From positions 98,936,826 through 99,000,825 of the forward strand of contig NC_134093.1 in assembly GCF_000715075.1 (NCBI RefSeq): a stretch of 64,000 bases of DNA. Reading direction: 5' to 3'. This DNA comes from Nicotiana tabacum. Its lineage: Eukaryota > Streptophyta > Magnoliopsida > Solanales > Solanaceae. Below, piece by piece: positions 10,862 through 22,589 of the stretch. Made by a program: the position numbers and the translations under genes. The notes under the pieces are model-generated. The model saw only the letters and a program-made list of their open reading frames with translations, ran no database searches and was not told the origin of the DNA. Numbering within the stretch: position 1 is the first letter of the stretch; every line of letters begins with the position of its first letter.

Positions 10862-12690
10862 AGTCGTTGCTAGTCCTCAAGCAAATAAATTAGTTCACAC
10901 CTCCAAAAGTTAAGGATCATTCCAGCGACTCAAAGGTAAGCCATCCACATATCAATTGGGACCAACAATTACCCACACTACTCATGTATTATCAACAAGG
11001 TGACAAGTTAAACATTCATGCACATATAGTTCTAATGTGACATTTGAGCTTCAAGAATTGACTTTACTCGTCAAGTACTCTTGCTCTATCATGCGGGTCA
11101 TGTGGACTCCAAACTCTTTCTCCCCTACTTTCAATTTACCTGGCTCACTTAAGAAATTTAACACTCAATCCAAAGATTTATGAAAGGTTCACTCATCTTT
11201 CTCAAGAGAATGTTGCAAGTATGGCTTCAAGTACCATAGGCTTGCCCCTTATATAGATCGCTACTAATGTAAGCTCCCTCGGCTTGAAACCAAGTAGGAC
11301 TTCTTTCGGGATGTAATTAAGGGTTTAGGATTAGGTTTACACCAAGTGGTTACACCTTTCCTGAAGCACTCCATTGTTCATTTCTAGGCTCACACTTGCC
11401 AATTCTTTGAGGCACTTTATTTTCTTTGGGGGAGTAGAGAGACTTAACATCACTCTTTCTTGATAATTACATTCATTTTCTCCTTCTTTGATTACTCCAT
11501 GTTTGGGATCATTACCTCCCTTTCGAATCCCTTTAACTCTTCCACTTATTCACTATTTGCATTTTTCTTTTTATTCTTTTCTTTTCTTGCCTTTCCTTCT
11601 TATCATTTATTTTCTCTTTTTCTGCCTTTATACCTTTTTCAAGTTCCTCGTCTCTCCCCCAAACTTACGTTTTTAGCCATTTGTTTCTCAAGAGTGTTAA
11701 GGAAAGCTCGGGTTGGCAGAGAGGGTCACGACAAAATGAATAAAGGCTTATAACATGGTCATCAAATGAGAAAGGCTCTAGGCTCAAAGGGGTTGACTAG
11801 GGATAATGACATTGGTTGGCAATAGAAAACTCAAAGGAGGGCCTACAATCATTTTTCAAACCAAGCAAAATTTAGGATTTCACCTTGAAACACATTCGAG
11901 GCAAGTTCTAGACCCTTCGCATGGATACTTGGACTAGTAACTGCATGGATACTTGGGCTAGAAACAATTCATCTCACCGCTCACGTAAACGGATTGTTAA
12001 AGAGGACAGAGTCGAGGGCCCATAACGATTACATTCAAATTTAAAAATCACTCTGGTTCAATTAAACCACTCGATGGCTCCCAAAGTCAACACAAGAGTC
12101 ACAAAATCACTAACTAGAGCTATTTATTTAAAAAAAAACCTTGTTTCTAACCATAAGCACATAGTTAAGTGTGTTGGTACCAATTGAAGCATGTTTGACT
12201 CTTCGAGCATGACTTAATTAGGTCTTTTTATTCATTACTACTACTATTATTACCTAAACACAAAATAAACGGACTCATTCCCTTAAGAAGGTTGTCACGC
12301 CATCCATCGTTGGGACGAGTCACCCGGTTAACACAACAACTACCTTTGGAAAGAACTATAGCATTAAAAAAGCCAAAGGCTTATTATCTACTAAAACATA
12401 AAAAGAAGCTACTAACGCAAACAAAGAAGCTACTAACTCAACTAAGAACTAACAAAGGAAAAAAAATAAAGAAGCTAATGGAAGGTAGAATGAATATACA
12501 TAATGAGAGAAAGAGAGAAAATATATACATAATAAGAAAAGAGAATATAATATCTATAATATCAAGTAATTTCAGGCCAATTGTCTCAGAATGTATCAAA
12601 TATAATCAATAAACTGCACCCCCGAATAAAGATAAGCATTGTCCTCAATGCTTAACAAAATAAGAGTAAAAGAGGGAAAAGAGTGAAGAA
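10862..12690 (-). other. Athila 3' non-coding tract between the env-position ORF and the purine tract
   Basis: No convincing reading frame. The plus strand is pyrimidine-rich at 11,455-11,660 (purine-rich on the element's strand), with a low-complexity T/C tract and CTCTCCCCCAAACTTA near 11,655 that resembles a second purine-tract-like site. The small ORFs seen there are low-complexity artefacts. Confidence 0.6.
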
Positions 12691-12696
12691 AATTCC

Positions 12697-14652
12697 CTAC
12701 GGCTCCTTGGAAATCTCTGTGTCCCCAGCAATGTTACCGCCCTCAGTCTCATCCAATTGAATATCATCATCCTCAACTCTGGGTATGACTGTCTTGGTGA
12801 ACATTTGATGCACTGCTTTGGCAGTGTCGATAGCAAAGTCTGGCTCCTTAGACTGGCCAGCTGGTGCCACTGGTGCTGATAGTGCTACGGCATCTGGGCC
12901 TGAAGGGTGTGGATTACTCAACATGTCAAAAAGGATAACTCCAGCTGCAGCAAGCTTGGTCACCTATCTCTAGAGCTTGTCCACTGACTTCTTGTTGGCC
13001 TAGGACTTTCTCGTCTTCTTTACTTGTTTTCCCAACTCTTCGATCACTGGCCCGCGCTGTACTAAGGTAGCCATGATGGTGTTCTGGTTCTCTAGGATCT
13101 TTTTCAGTGTCTCCTAAACTATCAGGGGAAACAGAGGTGCCTGAACAGTAGATTGTGCTGTAACAGTACTGGATAAGTCAAACAACTTTGCAGTTGATGT
13201 CTGCATCTAGTTGTTGAGGCTCGCCAATGTCTGGAGACTCGCAGCGCAAAAGGTGGAGGAGTAGGCATGGGCACCGACTTCAAAGCCAAAGTGGAAGCTG
13301 TGGCAGAAGCTGCAGAAGGGGCTATGGATGATGGCAGAGGTATGGCTGCGGCACTGGATTAAGGATCGGCTGAAGTGGATGGAATAACAACTGGTTCGGA
13401 AAATACCATAGCTAGCTCGTCAGACTGGCCTGCAGTGGTAGGAGGCTGAACTTTCTTCTTCGGATTCTTTGCGTCCATCGGTGAATACCAAGTGAAAGGA
13501 TTCTTCGGCCTCACCTTTGTGTCATAATCTCTCGGCTCTACCTGTGCATCTGTGAGGTATTTTGTGATAGTGTTGGGATATGGATAGGATGAGTCATCCT
13601 GCCGAGAAATCACTGAGATGTTGGACGACATCACGACCCCCACATTGATAGGGTACCGGTCCATAATAGAAGCAACCAAGACTGCCTGAGGAATTGGAAG
13701 GTAAGTCTCATTCTGGCACGGGTTTAGTCTGCTGTAGACAAAGGTTTGCAAACCCCTTTGCCGAAAAACACAACGGGCTCGTGTGGATAGGAACCCCAGC
13801 GCCAATCCATGGTGGTGGTAGCCTTAGTGCTGCCAGAATCACTGCTAACCATGGTCGGGTTGCATCTTCCATCTCTAACTTCTCCAAATATTCCTTTGGC
13901 TCAATGTCTTCTAAACACAAGTATGTGTTGAGTGTGTGCTGCTCAAATCTCACTTTCAGGTTACGCACTTTGGTGACCTTTGTCTCCTTTTGATATGTGC
14001 CACATTGGCGTAGAATTCACGGACAAGGTACTCCTTAGCATCCACCACACTCTGGGTGAACCATATCCACCCATTTCGTTCCTTGAACTGTCTCAACACT
14101 ACCGGGTTGTACTTCTCTAGATCTTTTAATTGAATTGTCGCTCAAGAGTAAGCAACCTCACTGGACACCATGTACAAAATCTCGTGAAGGCGGCCAAGCT
14201 AACAAACCGGTCCTCCCAGACCTTTTTTTCTTCGACCTTTCAAGGTCGGCAGCTATGGATCTCCCCATCTTCCATCATCGGGGATGTCCTAAACTGATGT
14301 ATCTTGTGCCTCAGGGACAGGTGCATTGGATGGCTTAGAAACCTGACTATCACATTCCGAACACTAATAAGTGCTATGAGATGAGGACGGCTTGTCCCTG
14401 AGTTGATATCTCCCTGACGGCCTTAACTGTACAGCCGGCTGCTCTTGAACAGAGGCTGATTTGCCCTCTGATGCTTCCCTATACGGGACATAAGAGCTCA
14501 TCTCGAAGAGATCTGCACCTCTCCCTCTGCCGATTGTAGATTTCTTTGTTATTGTCCTTTGTTGGCCGAGGGGTAAGGCACTCTTGCCTCAACCCCTAAA
14601 ACGTTCACCCCTCCCTTTAGAAGTGTCACCTCTGCCTCTAGATCGAACCATT
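12697..14652 (-). pseudogene. Athila envelope-position ORF (plant transposon protein domain), broken
   Basis: Start MVRSRGRGDTSKGRGE at 14,652, then a disordered basic N-terminus. The middle reads EKYNPVVLRQFKERNGW and LVREFYANVAH (about 14,120-14,010) and continues through WLAVILAALRLPPPW and FVYSRLNPCQNETYLP to RYPINVGVVM near 13,635; this order resembles the 'putative plant transposon protein' domain found after pol in Athila elements. A low-complexity Pro/Ser/Ala stretch and a C-terminal part (HQMFTKTVIPRVEDDDIQ) end at 12,697. Several stops and frame shifts are present. I see no clear signal peptide or membrane segment, so an envelope role is not supported by sequence. Confidence 0.7.
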
Positions 14653-16024
14653 CTCTGTATCAGGCAAAGGCGATTGTTAGTTGCAATTCAAAGTTCAGAC
14701 ATACAATGAGATATGCAAGTATACACCTGAAAACATAGTGAAGTTCACAGTTGAAACATGCTTGCAGGATAAGGATCTGCGGTCCGTACAATTTTCTTGC
14801 GGCCGCAGATGAGGCCTTGCGAAAAACACAATTCTTCCTTGCGGCCGCAAAAAGTGGAGTGCGGTCTGCAAAATTTTACTTGTGACCGTAACTCAAAAAC
14901 TCAAAATATGCCAACTTTTTGATGATAGAGAATTGGATGTTGTACGGCCGCAACACGATTTCTACGGTCTGCACATTTTACCTTGCGGCCGCAAATTTGA
15001 GTCATAATTTTGTAGACTCTCTAATGACAGTAAAAGGGTTGTTCTGCGGCCGTAATGGGAATTCTGCGGTCCGACATTTTACCTTACGGCCGCAGACCCA
15101 TTCTTTACTAAAGCTGCCCTAGAATTAACTTCTAGGGACCGTACAATTTTAGGTACGACCGCAGAATTCAAAACATTATGAACAGTCCAGTATTTCAATC
15201 TAGGTTTTGAAATTTTTGTGCAAATTTTGACATGGTAACCGTATAAAAGGAATGAAAATACGTTGACCCTGTCCCTAATGAGCATGTATTAGTTAATCCA
15301 TTACAGATTTATCCCCACATGAATGCACAATTGAGTTCTACTAACAAATGGCCTAAAAATAATTAAAAAGCTATAAATTAAACAAATAATGCAAAATTCT
15401 AACAAGGAATTTAAGCATACCAGATGTGAATGAGTGTAAGGAATGAGGGATCACAATTGTTGGGCGTGTGGGCAGATGATTCACCAAGAAATTTCAATAT
15501 AGTGCAAGTTTTGTGCTCAGAGAGGGAAAACTGTAACCCTTGCCCCTGGCCTTGTTTTTATACAAATGATTCATAAAATAAGGGAAAGGTCGAGTACGGC
15601 CGCACATTTTCATGTGCGGTCCGCACTCTGTTACCCGGGGCTGCATATTTGGTTCTTCGGCTGCGGTTCGCACAATTTTAGGTGCAACCGCAGATTTCTT
15701 GCTGCGGTGGCAAAATTCCTCTTGCGGTTGCACATTGACCATTTCTCTGACGGACTAACTTCAGAGAGCTTACAATTTTAACCCTTTCATTGCAGTAACT
15801 ATAAATGTGTGGTTCGCATAATTCAACTGCGGTCCGAACTTGTTTTGCAACACTTAGCCAGATTTCTGTCCACAATTCTTGTAAGTCACATTCATCCCTG
15901 TAGCACACTTCAAATCGTGTTAGCACAAAAATAACACCTAACTACAAAAGAAAAAAGGAAAAGAAACATGGGTTGCCTCCCAAGAAGCGTCTGATTTAAC
16001 GTCGCGACACGATGCGGAATACCA
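14653..16024 (-). other. Athila spacer between pol and the env-position ORF
   Basis: About 1.4 kb without a reading frame. It begins after the pol stop with the conserved Athila tract containing GTTAAATCAGACGCTTCTTG (about 15,965-15,990 on the minus strand), and holds a second cluster of GCGGCCGC-type palindromes (14,770-15,150 and 15,595-15,850). A run of AT-rich sequence separates the two blocks. Confidence 0.65.
14770..15850. repeat. second cluster of GCGGCCGC / GCGGTCCG motifs (two blocks)
   Basis: Motifs include TGCGGTCCGTACA, TTGCGGCCGCAGA, TTGCGGCCGCAAA, GTACGGCCGCAAC, TTACGGCCGCAGA, GTACGGCCGCACA and GTGCGGTCCGCAC. They are the same class as those in the element's LTR at 10.2-10.65 kb but lie outside the LTR, between pol and the next ORF. 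Confidence 0.8.
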
Positions 16025-17412
16025 TTAATTGAAATGAATGACAGCCACGATGTGGCTATATCCAACTTTTCCCAAATAGTGCTTCACCCGGTGACCAATG
16101 ACTCGGAATACTTCATTATTTTTGTTCTTCAAGTCTAATGCACCAAAAAGTGTCACACCCATAATTTCAAAAGGACCACTCCATTTAGACTTTAACTTCC
16201 CGGGAAACATCCTCAACCTTGAGTTAAACAACAACACAAGACCGCCCACCTTGAACTCTTTGTTCCAAATGTATTTGTCATGAAGATATTTCATCTTTTC
16301 TTTGTACAAGGACGAACTTGCATAATCATGGTACCGGAACTCATCCAACTCATTCAAATGTGCAACCCTCAAGTTAGCGGCTACATCCCAATCAATATTC
16401 AACTTCTTTAGACCCCACATGGCTTTGTGCTCAAGTTCCACCAGAAGATGACAAGCTTTTTCAAACACAAACCGGTATGGAGACATTCCGATAGGTGTTT
16501 TTTAAGAAGTCTAATAAGCCCATAATGCATCGTCAAGCTTCTTGGACCAATCCGTCCGGTTAGCATTCACTGTTTTGGACAAAATACTTTTTATCTCCCG
16601 GTTGGAGACTTCCACTTGACCACTAGCTTGTGGATGATGGGGGTCATGACTTTATGAGTAACATCATAGATGCTATGTAAAGTGTCGAAAGACTTGTTGC
16701 AAAAATGTGACCCCTCATCGCTTATAATAGCCCGCATAGTACTAAACCTTGTGAAAATATTCTTGTTCAAGAACGCCACCACACTTCTCACCTCATTGTT
16801 GGGTAGAGCAACAGCCTCAACCTATTTGGACACATAATCAACTGCAACCAAGATGTAGGTATTTCCACAAGAACTCACAAAAGGACCCATGAAGTCAATA
16901 CCCCACACCTCAAAAATATCAATCTCCAGAATGGTGGTGAGAGGCATTTCATTTTTCTTTGAGATTACACCAACCAGTTGACATTCTTCATATCTTTTCA
17001 CTAGCTCACTAGCATCATTGTAAAGAGTGGGCCAACAGAAACTGCAACTTAGCACTTTGGCCGCCGTTCTTGCTCCATCATGGTGACCACCATATGGTGA
17101 AGAATTACAAGCTCCAAGAAATTCACCTTCATCGTCTTCCGATACACATCGTCTAATAACCCAATCCATACTAATTCGGAAAAGGTATGGTTCATCCCAA
17201 TAATAATATTGATAATCCTGTTTGAGCTTCTTCCTTTGGTTTGATGAGAATTCATCCGGGATTATTCCACACACAAGGAAATTTTCTAGATACATGAACC
17301 ATGGCACCTCTTTCATTGAAATAGCCAAGAGTTGATCATCGAGGAAGGAGTCATTGATTTCAAGGCCATCATGTGGCCTCTCCTCATCCAAAAGAGACAA
17401 GTGGTATGCCAC
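16025..17412 (-). pseudogene. Athila integrase, broken
   Basis: The N-terminal part (17,412-16,822) shows SSPYGGHHDGARTAAKVL and a Cys-containing segment of the zinc finger, then WGIDFMGPF with the first catalytic Asp. After a stop the core resumes (16,791-16,591) with AIISDEGSHF, the second Asp. The catalytic Glu segment ([10 protein letters not shown]) follows at about 16,620-16,590 in another frame, so a frame shift divides the core. The C-terminal part (16,486-16,025) includes [19 protein letters not shown] and KWSGPFEI, the GPF/Y DNA-binding module, with no chromodomain. It would have inserted element DNA into the chromosome. Confidence 0.88.
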
Positions 17413-18990
17413 TTAGTTTTCACTCCCTTTTCTATCTTGGATGTCAATGTCAAACTCATGTAACAAAAGAACCCATCTCATCAACCAATCTTTGGAATCT
17501 TTCTTGCTCATAAGATAACGAAGTGCCACATGATCCGTGTGGACAATGACCTTGGCACCCATCAAGTACGGGCGAAACTTCTCAATTGCAAACACAATGG
17601 TAAGGAGCTCTTTCTCCGTAACGGTGTAGTTGTCTTGGGAACTATTCATGGTGTTACTACCATAGTAGACCGGATGAAAAATCTTGTTGATGTGTTTCCC
17701 CAAGACAGCCCCAACCGCTACGTCACTTGCATCACATATGAGTTCAAAAGGGACACTCCAATTTGGAGCGGTGATGATGGGAGTAGTTGTCAACTTGAAC
17801 TTTAAAAATTCAAAAGCTCTCATGCAATCATCATCGAAGTTGAACTTAGCATGCTTCTCAAGAAGTTTGCACAACGGGTTCACCACCTTAGAGAAATCTT
17901 TGATGAAACGTCGGACAAAACTCCGCATACCCTTCACCGAAGATGGAGGTGGAAGTTTAGAAATCACCTCTATATTTACCTTCTCAACTTCAATTCCACT
18001 CTTTGAGATTTTGTGGCCAAGGACAATGCCTTCCTCGACCATGAAATGGCACTTCTTCCAATTGAGCACCAAATTTGTTTCTTCACATCTTGCCAACACT
18101 TTATCTAAATTTGCAAGACAATCATCAAAAGAATCTCCAACCACCGAGAAGTCATACATTAAAACTTCAAGGTAGTCCTCCACCATGCCCGTGAAGATAG
18201 CCATCATACACCTTTTAAAAATCGTCGGTGCATTGCACAAACCAAATGGCATCCGCTTGAAGGAGAAAGTACCATAGGGACATGTAAAGGTTATTTTCTC
18301 TTGATGCTCCGGAGCAATAAGGATTTGGTTGTAGCCTGAATACCCATCAAGAAAATAATAGAAAGTATGGCAAGCCAATCTATCAAGCATTTGATCTAAG
18401 AAAAGAAGTGGGAAATGATCCTTCCTTGTGAATGTTTTGAGCTTGCGATAGTCCATACACACTCTCCAATCGGTCACCGTTCTTGTAGGAATCAACTCAT
18501 TCTTGTCATTGGTGACCACCGTCATGCCCCCTTTCTTCGGGACACATTGAACCGGAGAAGTCCACGAACTATCGGAGATGGGGTAGACAACCCTGGAATC
18601 TAAGCACTTGATAATCTCTTTTTTGACCACTTCTCACATAACCTTATTGAGTCTCCTTTGATGTTCAATAGATGGTTTGGCGCCTTACTCCAAGTTGATC
18701 TTATGCATGCAAAATACGGGGCTTATCCCCCAAATATCCTCCAATGTCCACCCAATAACCTTCTTCCTCTTTTGTAGCACCGCCAATGCAGAATCTACCT
18801 GCACGTTAGTCAAACAAGAGGAAAGAATAACCGGTAAAGTAGAGCAAGGGCCAAGAAATTTAGACCAACGATGTGGAGGCAATGGCTTCAACTCCAAGGT
18901 AGGAGGCTCTTCAATAAAAGGATTTGTAGGAGGAGTTGTCCTATTTTCAAGATCCAAAGATAGTTTTCGGGGTGCATAAATGTATGACCC
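17413..18990 (-). pseudogene. Athila reverse transcriptase and RNase H, active site changed
   Basis: A 405-codon open stretch (18,630-17,413) covers reverse transcriptase and RNase [37 protein letters not shown] (first catalytic Asp), [30 protein letters not shown] (RNase H) and [13 protein letters not shown]. The catalytic box usually read as MDDF is MYDF (near 18,155), so one of the two catalytic aspartates is replaced. The upstream segment 18,993-18,685 (LKPLPPH, CMHKINLE) is the usual Athila lead-in. A stop separates the two. It cannot be an active polymerase as read. Confidence 0.92.
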
Positions 18991-18996
18991 CATCCC

Positions 18997-19733
18997 TTAC
19001 AAAGAGTTCACACATTCCATGAAGGCATCCATCTCGTCATCATCATAGTTAAGCAAGACGGCCTCCAGCATATCACCAACATTGATTGTGGCACTTGTAT
19101 CATCAACAATAATATCAGTCACCAAGTCCACAAAAGAGCACACCTCGTTGCTATTTGGTTTCCACATGGATTTACACACATGGAAAACCACTTGTTCATC
19201 ACCCAGCCAGAAGGTGAATTCTCCGGCTTCAACATCACAAAGAGTCTTCCCCATAGCAAGGAAAGGTCTTCCAAGAATAATCGGCACTTTATAATCAACT
19301 TCACAATCTAGAATGACAAAATCCGCCGGAAGAATGAATTTATCAACACGAACCAAGACATCCTCAATCACTCCCAAAGGTATCTTCATAGTACGATCGG
19401 CCATTTGCAATATCATATATAGGTGGGTCTTGGTTTACCAATTCCCAAAGTCTTGAAAACCAAATAGGGCATCAAATTGATACTTGCCCCAAGATCACAA
19501 AGAGCTTTAGCAAACTCGACACTTCCAATTGTACAAGGAATCGTTAAAGCACTGGGATCCTCCAACTTAGGAGCCGTTGAGTACACAATTTTACTCACTT
19601 GATGAGTTACTTTGATAGTTTCAAAATTCATTGACCACTTCTTCGTCACGAGATTCTTCATAAACTTTGCATAATCGGGTATTTGTTCCAAGGCTTCAAC
19701 TAATGGCACTTTGACTGAGAGACTCTTCATCAT
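18997..19733 (-). pseudogene. Athila protease region, broken
   Basis: LVEALEQIPDYAKFMK and then IPCTIGSVEFAKALCDLGAS followed by INLMP form the Athila aspartic protease active-site region (D-L-G-A-S). It continues in another frame with LQMADRTMKIPLGVIEDVLV and VPIILGRPFLA, the second protease signature. A frame shift at about 19,413-19,420 separates the halves. Confidence 0.88.
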
Positions 19734-19955
19734 TTGAATGAACTTTTTGAATTGATTCTCTCTATTTTATTTGACAAGTCTTTGAGGGTATGGAGGTAAG
19801 GGCTTAGGCAATGGTTCCTTAGCCTTTTGCAATACTGGCTCTGGTATGTCAATAAGGTGATCCCTAAACGGGTTCACATCCTCTTGAGTCTCTTCCACAC
19901 TATCATCAATATCAATCTGAACTTCATCATTTGATTACACCACATTGTTTGGAAC

Positions 19956-20860
19956 CTATTCTTCTTGTACCACTTGCTCATCATCCGCAAGTTGCTTTTG
20001 ACTTGAGGTGGGTACATTCCCACCTCTTCCACTTCTTGTAGTAACGGTCATGGCATGCCCCGTATTGTTTCCACCCTTTGGGTTTACTGCCATGTCACTT
20101 GGTAATGCCCCCTTAGAACGATAATTTAGAGCCTGAGAGATTTTCCACATTTGAACTTTTAAGTTGGGGATCGATGTGTTGTGTGAGGAAAGTTGGGCAT
20201 CCGAATCGGCATTCTTTTCTATCATTTGCTTGAACATGTTCTCAATATTCCTCATCTTATTGTTTGAATAACTAGGACCATGGGAAGGATTAGGAGGCGG
20301 GTTGCTCGATTGTTGATAAATAGTGGACCTTTGAAAACCCGACCCCCGGTTTTCTTGATTATTGTTCCATCCGCCTTGATTGTTACCCCCCCCCCCCCAA
20401 CCCAATTTCCTTGATTATTGCCACTCTAATTTCCTTGATTATTGTTGTTATGCCAATTCACTTGATTGTTTCCACCACTCCAATTTTCTTGGTTGTTAGA
20501 TTTCCAATTGCCTTGAGTGTTTTGAGGCCGCCATTGTTGTTGGTTTGGGCCTTGGAAGTTGTTTAGTTGCCGTTGAAAGTTGTTCACATATTGTACCTCA
20601 TCTTCTTGTTCATTGTAAGAATCATCTTGATCAAAGATGCTATCCTCTTGCATACAATTATCCACTCGATGTTGCATTTGTGGACCCTTGGTCCTCCTTA
20701 TGTTCACCATCTTGTTCACTCCCTCCATGACATTGATTTGATTAGCATTTTAAACTTGTTAAAGTTGAGCCTTTGCAAATTGATTCATGGTGGTAGTCAA
20801 TTCCGCAATGGCTTGCCCATGGCCATGCAACTCTTTGTGAAGGTGGATGGTGACTGGTCC
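19956..20860 (-). pseudogene. Athila gag C-terminal part, truncated and broken
   Basis: The segment reads as an Asn/Gly/Gln/Trp-rich tail (repeated NNQ, GNW and WRPQN patterns) typical of the end of Athila Gag, then NMFKQMIEKNADSDAQL and AVNPKGGNNTGHAMTVTTRS near 20,100-20,040. The upper part is frame-shifted; the last Gag-like text (FTKSCMAMGKP) ends near 20,860. The Gag core and 5' LTR expected above this point are missing. A run of C at 20,389-20,398 may be a slippage or assembly site. Confidence 0.75.
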
Positions 20861-20862
20861 TC

Positions 20863-22589
20863 ATGGAGTTTCCCATGGTCATACAACTCTCTATGGTCAT
20901 GGAAACAATTAAGAGGGAAAAGGTTGATGCCCCCGAATCATCTCCGGTGGCGATGATGACTGGTCCTCCTTCCGGGCCGATCATAGACATTGTGATGATC
21001 GATGATGATGAAGAAACTAGTGATAAGGGAGCTTCTTTACATAGAAGTATACGATCCTCATCATCTCAATAGGATGCTCGACCTATTGAGACAAATGCAC
21101 CAACTAACAATGACATCTCAGCACATTGGGGAGAATCTGATTTAGTTGAATATGCTAACTCCCACTTCCGGGCCGCAATTGTTGTAACTGGTAACTCGGG
21201 GCTGAGTACCGGGGCTATTCCGTCTTTGGTTAGCGAGCATCAAACAACCAGCACTGCATTTCATGCAGTTACTTCTTACACTTCAACTCCATCAGCTTCA
21301 TCTCCACTTTCACCACCACCAGCAACTGCTACATTATTTCCATCTTCAGCCACTCTTCCAACAACGGTTGCTACATCAAATCCATCGGCCGCACCTAACC
21401 ATGAAGAAGGTGTCCCTCCTCCACAGTCCCCAGTTCATGGAAATTTGGGGGAAAATTATAATGCCCCTTCTGAAGATCCACAGAGGAGGAGGAGTGTTAG
21501 TCTTTCGGTATCCACCGGATGCAACTTGATTTCGAGGCCGGTGGAGCTTGCTAACTATCTGAAGACTTTGGCTTCAGAAAAAGACTGGGAGAAGATTCAT
21601 ACACTCTCGGGGGAGTGTTTGTTGAACAATGTTATGCATAACGCCGCAGCAGTACGTTCCTTTCTTCTTCTGTTATTTTTTCTACTTTTGAGCTAATATA
21701 CTCTAAGTTTTACCTCTTTTTGTTTTGTAGGCCAACTTTTTTGCTTCTGAGGGCCTTCAAAGGTTGATTCATGAGAAGAAAGAACTTACTTCTGAACGGG
21801 ATCAGCTTTTGGCGGAACGGGACCAGACTGTTCTCCGCCTCTCAAAATTGGAAACCAAGGCTACTGAGGCCGTTGTTTTGGAGGCTCGTTTGCAGCAAGG
21901 CGGGCAAGAAGTGGTAACCCTTAGCAAATAAATTGGGCCGCTGAGGGATGGATTTGATGAAGCCAATACTAAATGGGAAAAAATCCAAAAAGTCATTCTT
22001 GCTGCAACCGACAGTGAGGCTGACTCCGCAAAGAGTGATTAACTTGGAGGCAGCCTTAAACTCCAAAAGTGAAGAGCTTGCTATTGTGGTGGCGAAACAT
22101 GCCCAGCTAGAAGAGAAGTACAGGAAAACTATCGAGAATAATAGGCTCTTCAGTTCAACTATCTGTGAGCTCGACGTCGGTCTCAAATATGCTATGTCCG
22201 CCCGGGAAAACCTTTCCGCCGAAGTTACTCAACTCAAAGAAGAACTCAAGCGTCGAGTGGCTTCCCTCATTGTTGAAAAAACTTATTCCATGTATAGCAT
22301 GAGGATAAAAACCTTGGAAGAGTCTAAGACTGGTATCATTGACATTGATGCCAAAATTGCTAAGGCCCGAGAGCTTGAGTTGGCTGCAAAAAATGTACTC
22401 CCAACGCAGTCTGATGCTCCAGGTTCTTCTGATTCCGGTTCCGAGTTTTCGGAAACTGAAGAAGGATCGAAAGACGATGATGCCAAAGACCAAGCTGGGG
22501 AAATTATTGAGCCATCGGTGGAACCATCTACTACTCCCGAGGATGTAGATACTTCTCTTCCTCCTGATTCCAGATACGCTGCAGTTTAG
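20863..22589 (+). pseudogene. antisense additional ORF of the minus-strand Tat element (coiled-coil protein), broken
   Basis: Lies beyond integrase of the minus-strand Tat element but is coded on the opposite strand. Exon 1 (from about 20,863, start uncertain because the 5' part is lost at the Athila junction) encodes an acidic stretch (IDIVMIDDDEETSDKGAS), then a Ser/Thr/Pro-rich tract and LANYLKTLASEKDWEKI. A stop lies at 21,070-21,072. An intron with GT...AG ends is visible at 21,652-21,730 (79 bp). Exon 2 is a long coiled coil (EKKELTSERDQLLAERDQ; LEAALNSKSEELAIVVAKH), frame-shifted near 22,040, and ends with an acidic Ser-rich tail at 22,587-22,589. Gene function is unknown; such extra ORFs are known in the Tat lineage. 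Confidence 0.72.

Larger units (their letters stand above)
9276..20860 (-). mobile_element. Athila-type Ty3/gypsy element, 5' truncated
   Basis: Read on the minus strand from high to low coordinates: end of gag, protease with CDLGASINLMP, reverse transcriptase/RNase H, integrase, a post-pol spacer, an envelope-position ORF, a 3' untranslated tract, purine tract and 3' LTR. The post-pol signature (GACGTTAAATCAGACGCTTC then TTGGGAGGCAACCC, about 15,965-16,005) and the protease motif are typical of Athila. The 5' LTR and most of gag are absent at the upper end, where sequence changes to an unrelated plus-strand gene. Confidence 0.88.

Noticed and set aside
11460..11753. 97-codon ORF with Phe/Leu/Ser-rich hydrophobic text
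   Set aside because: It is a translated pyrimidine-rich tract in the Athila 3' non-coding region. Hydrophobicity follows from T/C composition.
12697..14652. True retroviral envelope protein
   Set aside because: The ORF sits in the envelope position but shows no signal peptide, membrane segment or cleavage site, and resembles a plant transposon protein domain.
17684..18175. 163-codon plus-strand ORF across the Athila polymerase
   Set aside because: It is the opposite strand of the reverse transcriptase gene and has no domain of its own.
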